From: Nitrospiraceae bacterium UBA2600
GTDB taxonomy: Bacteria > Nitrospirota > Thermodesulfovibrionia > Thermodesulfovibrionales > Thermodesulfovibrionaceae
DNA: 64,000 nt
Direction: 5' to 3'
NCBI GenBank assembly: GCA_002339325.1
Contig: DDKK01000047.1
Location: 1-64,000, forward strand
Position numbers and translations under genes: made by a program. The notes under the pieces are model-generated. The model saw only the letters and a program-made list of their open reading frames with translations. It was not told the DNA's origin and did no database searches. Positions 62,259 to 64,000 of the stretch are shown here, in pieces; the first letter of the stretch is position 1; each line of letters begins with the position of its first letter.

Positions 62259-63154
62259 ACTTCCAAATAAAAATATTCATTGTTTTTGTAATTGTGATGG
62301 TAATAATCTTCTCATTCATAAACTTAGTTACAATTTATTTTTTTCTTGAAGAACAGAAGAAACATGAAAAAGAACTCATTTCAATTTACAGAGAAATCCT
62401 AAAAACTAATCCAAACTATCCCCTTCCTCCTAATATGAGAAAAATTGGAAACGATGTGGAATTAGATAATACTCCGATAGATGAGAAATTCAAAGAATAC
62501 TCGGCAACCCTTCTACTCTGGGAAGGCCTACTTCTTCTTTCGCTAAGTTATCTATTTTATCGCGTTTTAGACATAATTAGCATAAAAGAGAGGGAACATG
62601 AAGAGTTTCTTAGATTTATCTTTTTTGTTCTCTCTCACAAAATTGGCAATTTCCTCTCTGCAACAAAAACTAATATAGAAATACTCAGACTAAAACCAGA
62701 CAGTAAAGTTCTCGATAGAATTGAAAAAAGCTGTAATGTAATCTACAATGAACTAAAAAAATCAATGGAAACCATTAAAAAACTGCCCAGAGTATCAAAA
62801 GGTAAACAGGTCATATCTATTAGGGAATTAATAGATAAAATAATCTCTCAGTATGACCCAGGAGAAACAAAAATAATAATCTCAACTCGCGAGACCCTTT
62901 TTGAGACAAACAAAGAAGTAATAGAGATGATACTCTTTTTGCTTTTAGACAATGCCTTCAGGTATGGGTATACTAAAGTTCACATAAAAATTTGCAAAGA
63001 AGCTATTGCAATAAGAAATGATTTTTCAGAAATTTTTAAAGGTTCAGGAATAGGATTGCAGATAGTTGAGTATCTTTGCAAAACCTATAAATTAGCCTTA
63101 AAATACAGAGCAAAAGGAGAGCATTTTTTAGTAGTTTTGAAACTTAAAAAATGA
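62255..63154 (+). CDS. Sensor histidine kinase, second copy
   Basis: 299 residues, starting with TTG in a TTGA overlap, exactly as the sister kinase does. Two membrane segments (~5-28, ~85-105) flank a ~55-residue periplasmic loop, longer than the sister's. V-L-S-H-K-I-G-N-F-L-S holds the phosphorylated His; L-L-L-D-N-A-F-R-Y-G and G-S-G-I-G-L-Q-I-V form the ATP site, again with the G1 box missing (I-R-N-D-F-S-E-I-F-K). Upstream of a PilY1-like gene, so pilus control is likely. Confidence 0.88.
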   Translation: MNFQIKIFIVFVIVMVIIFSFINLVTIYFFLEEQKKHEKELISIYREILKTNPNYPLPPNMRKIGNDVELDNTPIDEKFKEYSATLLLWEGLLLLSLSYLFYRVLDIISIKEREHEEFLRFIFFVLSHKIGNFLSATKTNIEILRLKPDSKVLDRIEKSCNVIYNELKKSMETIKKLPRVSKGKQVISIRELIDKIISQYDPGETKIIISTRETLFETNKEVIEMILFLLLDNAFRYGYTKVHIKICKEAIAIRNDFSEIFKGSGIGLQIVEYLCKTYKLALKYRAKGEHFLVVLKLKK

Positions 63155-63287
63155 TTTAATAGACATTCCCGTTTCTATAGTTTTATGGACACAATCAACT
63201 AAAATTGGCCCAATAAATCTCTCACAAAACTTTCACGTTTTTTTGATATTTTTTTGTTAAACTTTTAACAGCTAAGAAACTGGAGGT

Positions 63288-63587
63288 ATGAAGGTGAGAT
63301 TATTATTGATAGTTTCTATTCTAATTTTAATACCAGTTTTAATACCAGCTTTATCAATTGCTGTGGATGAACTATATCTAACAGGAAAAGTTGTTTATTA
63401 TGAACCAGACACAGGAAAAATAAAGATTGATGTCTTCAGCGACTCTTGCAAGGGATTAAGAGAATTTTATACAGAAAAAAAACTCTCCAAGGAATTGATA
63501 TTAAATAGAGTTATCGATTTCGGAATTGACTCAGACCACTGCGATAGATTTAAAACACACACGATAACTACACCTCTTTTAAAGTGA
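63288..63587 (+). CDS. Small exported protein upstream of PilY1-like gene
   Basis: 99 residues, GGAGG five bases before the ATG. Long hydrophobic N-terminus (~1-25) as signal peptide. The rest contains a short beta segment (Y-L-T-G-K-V-V-Y-Y-E-P-D-T-G-K-I-K-I) and two cysteines (D-S-C and D-H-C). Ends seven bases before the next gene, so co-transcribed with it. Family not recognised; periplasmic helper of the large adhesin is a guess. Confidence 0.75.
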   Translation: MKVRLLLIVSILILIPVLIPALSIAVDELYLTGKVVYYEPDTGKIKIDVFSDSCKGLREFYTEKKLSKELILNRVIDFGIDSDHCDRFKTHTITTPLLK

Positions 63588-63594
63588 GGATGTT

Positions 63595-64000
63595 ATGAAA
63601 AAGTTAATTTTATTTATTTCTATTCTCTTACTTTGCCTCCTAATTAAAGACCATCCATCTGTGGAGTCCGTTGACATGGGAACATACTGCCACATTCCTC
63701 CAGGCGTTGGTGAAATAGCTCCGCCCAATGTTTTACTATTAATCGATGAAAGTGGCTCAATGTCATGGTGTGCATACAATCCAACCAGCAGTAATAGTGA
63801 TTGCTGTAGTAATTCTGCAGGATGCGGCTGGACTTATCGTGACAATGAAGAAGGCTACTTTATTCCAGATAAAATATACCGATACAACTCTACAGGAAGC
63901 TACTGGGAAGAGACAACAGGAACCGCCGCTTCATGTCCTAAAATAGCTTCAGGTATAAACACTTCAAATAGATATAAGGGTTCTTGTCTAAATTTCTTAT
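63595..64000 (+). CDS. PilY1-like VWA-domain protein, truncated by window edge
   Basis: First 135 codons visible, ATG at 63595 with GAGG upstream. Signal peptide, then P-P-N-V-L-L-L-I-D-E-S-G-S-M-S-W, a von Willebrand A domain start with the MIDAS motif D-x-S-G-S. A Cys-rich insertion with a C-C pair and C-G-W follows at once, the layout seen at the N-terminus of PilY1-type pilus tip proteins. Expected role: pilus-tip adhesion and mechanosensing. The rest lies beyond 64000. Confidence 0.8.
   Translation, partial: MKKLILFISILLLCLLIKDHPSVESVDMGTYCHIPPGVGEIAPPNVLLLIDESGSMSWCAYNPTSSNSDCCSNSAGCGWTYRDNEEGYFIPDKIYRYNSTGSYWEETTGTAASCPKIASGINTSNRYKGSCLNFL

Noticed and set aside
63746..63946. Short frame within the PilY1-like gene
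   Set aside because: Different frame from the signal-peptide/VWA protein, no start signal, and would disrupt a clear domain.

Overview
The window looks like chromosome of a flagellated, piliated, Gram-negative-type (two-membrane) bacterium with AT-rich DNA and tightly overlapping operons. Protein content (flagellin type, futalosine-pathway MqnA, ferredoxin-fused EtfA, PilMNOPQ, Maf next to flagellin) is most like Thermodesulfovibrio or a close relative in the Nitrospirota. That placement rests on general recognition of the proteins, not on a search.

Layout. (1) 1-8108, minus strand: five exported proteins of unknown function, namely a beta-barrel outer-membrane protein, two proteins sharing an NTF2-like domain, a small Cys-rich secreted protein, and a two-repeat protein cut by the window edge. 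Divergent from them is a LuxR-type regulator embedded in a 12-helix membrane domain (8344-9654), followed by a chemoreceptor with a perfect sigma70 promoter. (2) 12304-25122, plus strand: a continuous sugar-biosynthesis operon for a CMP-legionaminic-type nonulosonate made by the GDP-linked route (LegB, LegC, LegH, LegI, LegG, PtmE, LegF and two oxidoreductases), plus an amidotransferase with its own HisH/HisF pair (acetamidino group), a radical SAM enzyme and a glycosyltransferase. UDP-xylose synthase and flippase genes follow on the minus strand, then the Maf flagellin glycosyltransferase and the filament genes fliC-flaG-fliD-fliS-fliT-like. I read this as a flagellin glycosylation island: sugar made upstream, transferred by Maf onto the flagellin encoded next door. 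The fliC promoter is sigma28-type and its mRNA leader is folded and rich in GGA motifs, suggesting CsrA control.

(3) 33496-41230, minus strand: a DUF169 protein, a TetR repressor and an RND tripartite efflux system behind one promoter that carries a duplicated TGAAC-N4-GTTCA operator. Three copies of a palindromic GTCATTCYGA repeat have inserted here: in the leader, at the end of tetR, and across the start codon of the outer-membrane factor gene. (4) 41315-52234, minus strand: housekeeping genes ndk, mdh, fabD, etfA, etfB, tyrS, panB, recJ, secF, secD, yajC.

(5) 52331-59224, minus strand: aroE-pilMNOPQ-response regulator-histidine kinase in one overlapping operon, possibly starting with a leaderless transcript. 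(6) 59353-64000, plus strand: rtcB, mqnA, then a second, paralogous response regulator/kinase pair, a small exported protein and the beginning of a PilY1-like VWA protein. The two sister two-component systems, both linked to type IV pilus genes, suggest duplicated control of pili. I saw no rRNA, tRNA, CRISPR array or insertion sequence.
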